This document shows positions 5,584 through 6,549 of a stretch of 6,549 nucleotides of DNA, one piece after another. This DNA is from Allobaculum sp. (GTDB lineage: Bacteria > Bacillota_I > Bacilli_A > Erysipelotrichales > Erysipelotrichaceae). The notes below the pieces were generated by a model. It worked only from the letters and a program-made list of their open reading frames with translations. It made no database searches and had not been told where the DNA came from. Every line of letters begins with the position of its first letter. Position 1 is the stretch's first letter. The stretch is taken from assembly GCA_014803815.1 (NCBI GenBank), contig JAAVAY010000101.1, forward strand, positions 1 to 6,549. Reading direction: 5' to 3'. The position numbers were made by a program, and so were the translations under genes.

Positions 5584-6457
5584 ATGATTTTTTAGAATCT
5601 TGGCTAGAAAGCTTTTCTAGAGATTGATCCAGCTTTTTTTCTTGATCTTCTTTTCTTTCCAGTTTCGCTTCGAGTTTTTCAATTTTCTTATGAACTTTTA
5701 CATCCTTTTCTAAAGCATGGGCTTCAAGACTCTCCCTAGAAGGATTCTTTTCAAACTTCTCTTTAGGAAGCGCAATCACACAACACAGGATCAACAAGCC
5801 CGCACTGACCAAAGACACATAATGATCTAAATAAGGACAAAGCAACCCTCCGATGGCGATTCCTCCTACATAGGACAGCACGATCAAGGTATAAAGCCAG
5901 CCTCGGAAAGCGTCTTCCCGATCGCTCAAATGAAACCACCGAGTCCAATGGACGAAAGAATTTTGAAAGCTTCCATTGATCACGACCGTGGCTACAGGAG
6001 TAGAGCGAATCTTACGAAACGTAATCGTCTGCAGTCCGCAACAAAGCCCAAAGATCGGATTGGCCAAAGCATTCCAAGAATCGGGTAAAAAGGTAGCGAG
6101 AACGATGAGGAAAATTTCAAGATAAAATGGCTTGCGCCGCCATTGGGGATAATTGGGTTTGTCATGATAGTGTTCCGCAATGATCACCCCAAGGGCAAAC
6201 ATCAAAGGTGGAAATAAGTACTTGGGTACTTTGGAAAAATCTCCTTGCGCCAAGTCCAAGCCCAAATACAGCAAGTTTCCACTTTGGCTGCTCGCAAAGA
6301 CTTTTCCTCGCGTTACATACGTACAAGCATTTAAAATGCCAATACTCATTGTCAGCAATACTCCAGCTCGTACCGATTCCACATCCTCCTGTTTGTCTTT
6401 AGTGACCAACTCTTTTAACGCTTTTTCCTCTTGTAAAGTGTATTCATGGATCTTCAT
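5582..6457 (-). CDS. YoaK/DUF1275 family membrane protein with charged C-terminal tail
   Basis: The 291-residue protein has the DUF1275 hallmark GILNACTYVTRGKVFASSQSGNLLYLG (40-66, three pieces read together) and the later TPVATVVINGSFQN segment (153-166). By eye there are six or seven hydrophobic segments, near 31-48, 54-70, 80-96, 111-126, 132-147, 186-206 and 212-230, so it is an integral membrane protein. The biochemical function of the family is not established, so none is given. Residues 231-291 form a highly charged Lys/Glu tail with coiled-coil character, which I believe is longer than in typical members of about 220-240 residues. The start at 6457 is the only Met before the first membrane segment, but there is no clear Shine-Dalgarno site. 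The ATG overlaps the TGA of a possible upstream frame, which suggests coupling. It converges with the Cys/His-rich gene and shares its terminator. Confidence 0.88.
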   Translation of the reverse strand: MKIHEYTLQEEKALKELVTKDKQEDVESVRAGVLLTMSIGILNACTYVTRGKVFASSQSGNLLYLGLDLAQGDFSKVPKYLFPPLMFALGVIIAEHYHDKPNYPQWRRKPFYLEIFLIVLATFLPDSWNALANPIFGLCCGLQTITFRKIRSTPVATVVINGSFQNSFVHWTRWFHLSDREDAFRGWLYTLIVLSYVGGIAIGGLLCPYLDHYVSLVSAGLLILCCVIALPKEKFEKNPSRESLEAHALEKDVKVHKKIEKLEAKLERKEDQEKKLDQSLEKLSSQDSKKS

Positions 6458-6549
6458 AGCTTCATTATTAAACCAAGCTGTTTGATGGCTTTTGAGATGC
6501 TCACCTTCTTGTTTTTATAAGATTTTGGCTCTGAAATCCTTCTTATAAA
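6454..6549 (-). CDS. Possible 3' end of an upstream gene (31 residues, cut by window edge)
   Basis: The minus strand is open from the right edge to a TGA at 6454-6456, encoding 31 residues that end KQLGLIMKL. The TGA overlaps the DUF1275 start as ATGA, the classic translational-coupling arrangement, and this would explain why that gene lacks its own ribosome site. The peptide is basic and matches nothing I recognise. Thirty-one codons without a stop can occur by chance, and the DNA is AT-rich like intergenic sequence, so this is tentative. The alternative is that the stretch is simply the promoter region of the DUF1275 gene. Confidence 0.35.
   Translation of the reverse strand, partial: FIRRISEPKSYKNKKVSISKAIKQLGLIMKL

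Noticed and set aside
6180..6485. Plus-strand open frames antisense to the DUF1275 gene
   Set aside because: The opposite strand encodes the conserved DUF1275 motif; these frames show no protein features of their own.

Overview
The window looks like chromosomal DNA from a Bacillota (Firmicutes) bacterium. The grounds are strong AAGGAG-type ribosome binding sites, a T-box leader in front of an amino-acid operon, and AT-rich intergenic DNA. I cannot place it more finely from sequence alone; gut-type lineages such as Erysipelotrichia or Clostridia are guesses.

Region 1 (about 1-4690, minus strand) is an arginine biosynthesis operon read right to left: promoter, T-box leader, argG, argH, argC, argJ. 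ArgJ makes N-acetylglutamate by transferring acetyl from N-acetylornithine. ArgC reduces N-acetylglutamyl phosphate. ArgG and ArgH turn citrulline into arginine. The T-box carries a CGU (Arg) specifier, a UGGU tRNA-acceptor bulge and an intrinsic terminator, so the operon should be read through when uncharged tRNA-Arg builds up. argG and argH are 3 nt apart. argC follows argH after a 97-nt gap holding two hairpins, and argJ follows argC after a 112-nt gap. argJ runs off the left edge; argB, argD and argF are not in the window.

Region 2 (about 4690-5122) is AT-rich and appears non-coding. It separates the arg operon from a divergent plus-strand gene and holds several inverted repeats and only weak promoter matches.

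Region 3 (5136-6549) has a small plus-strand gene for a Cys/His-rich protein that looks like a MarR-type regulator lacking its DNA-binding core. It converges, through a perfect 15-bp bidirectional terminator, on a minus-strand gene for a YoaK/DUF1275 membrane protein with a charged C-terminal tail. The last 96 bases may be the 3' end of another minus-strand gene overlapping the DUF1275 start by ATGA.

The arginine genes are routine. The parts most worth a second look are the Cys/His-rich protein, the T-box with its long repeat-containing spacer before argG, and the hairpins inside the operon.
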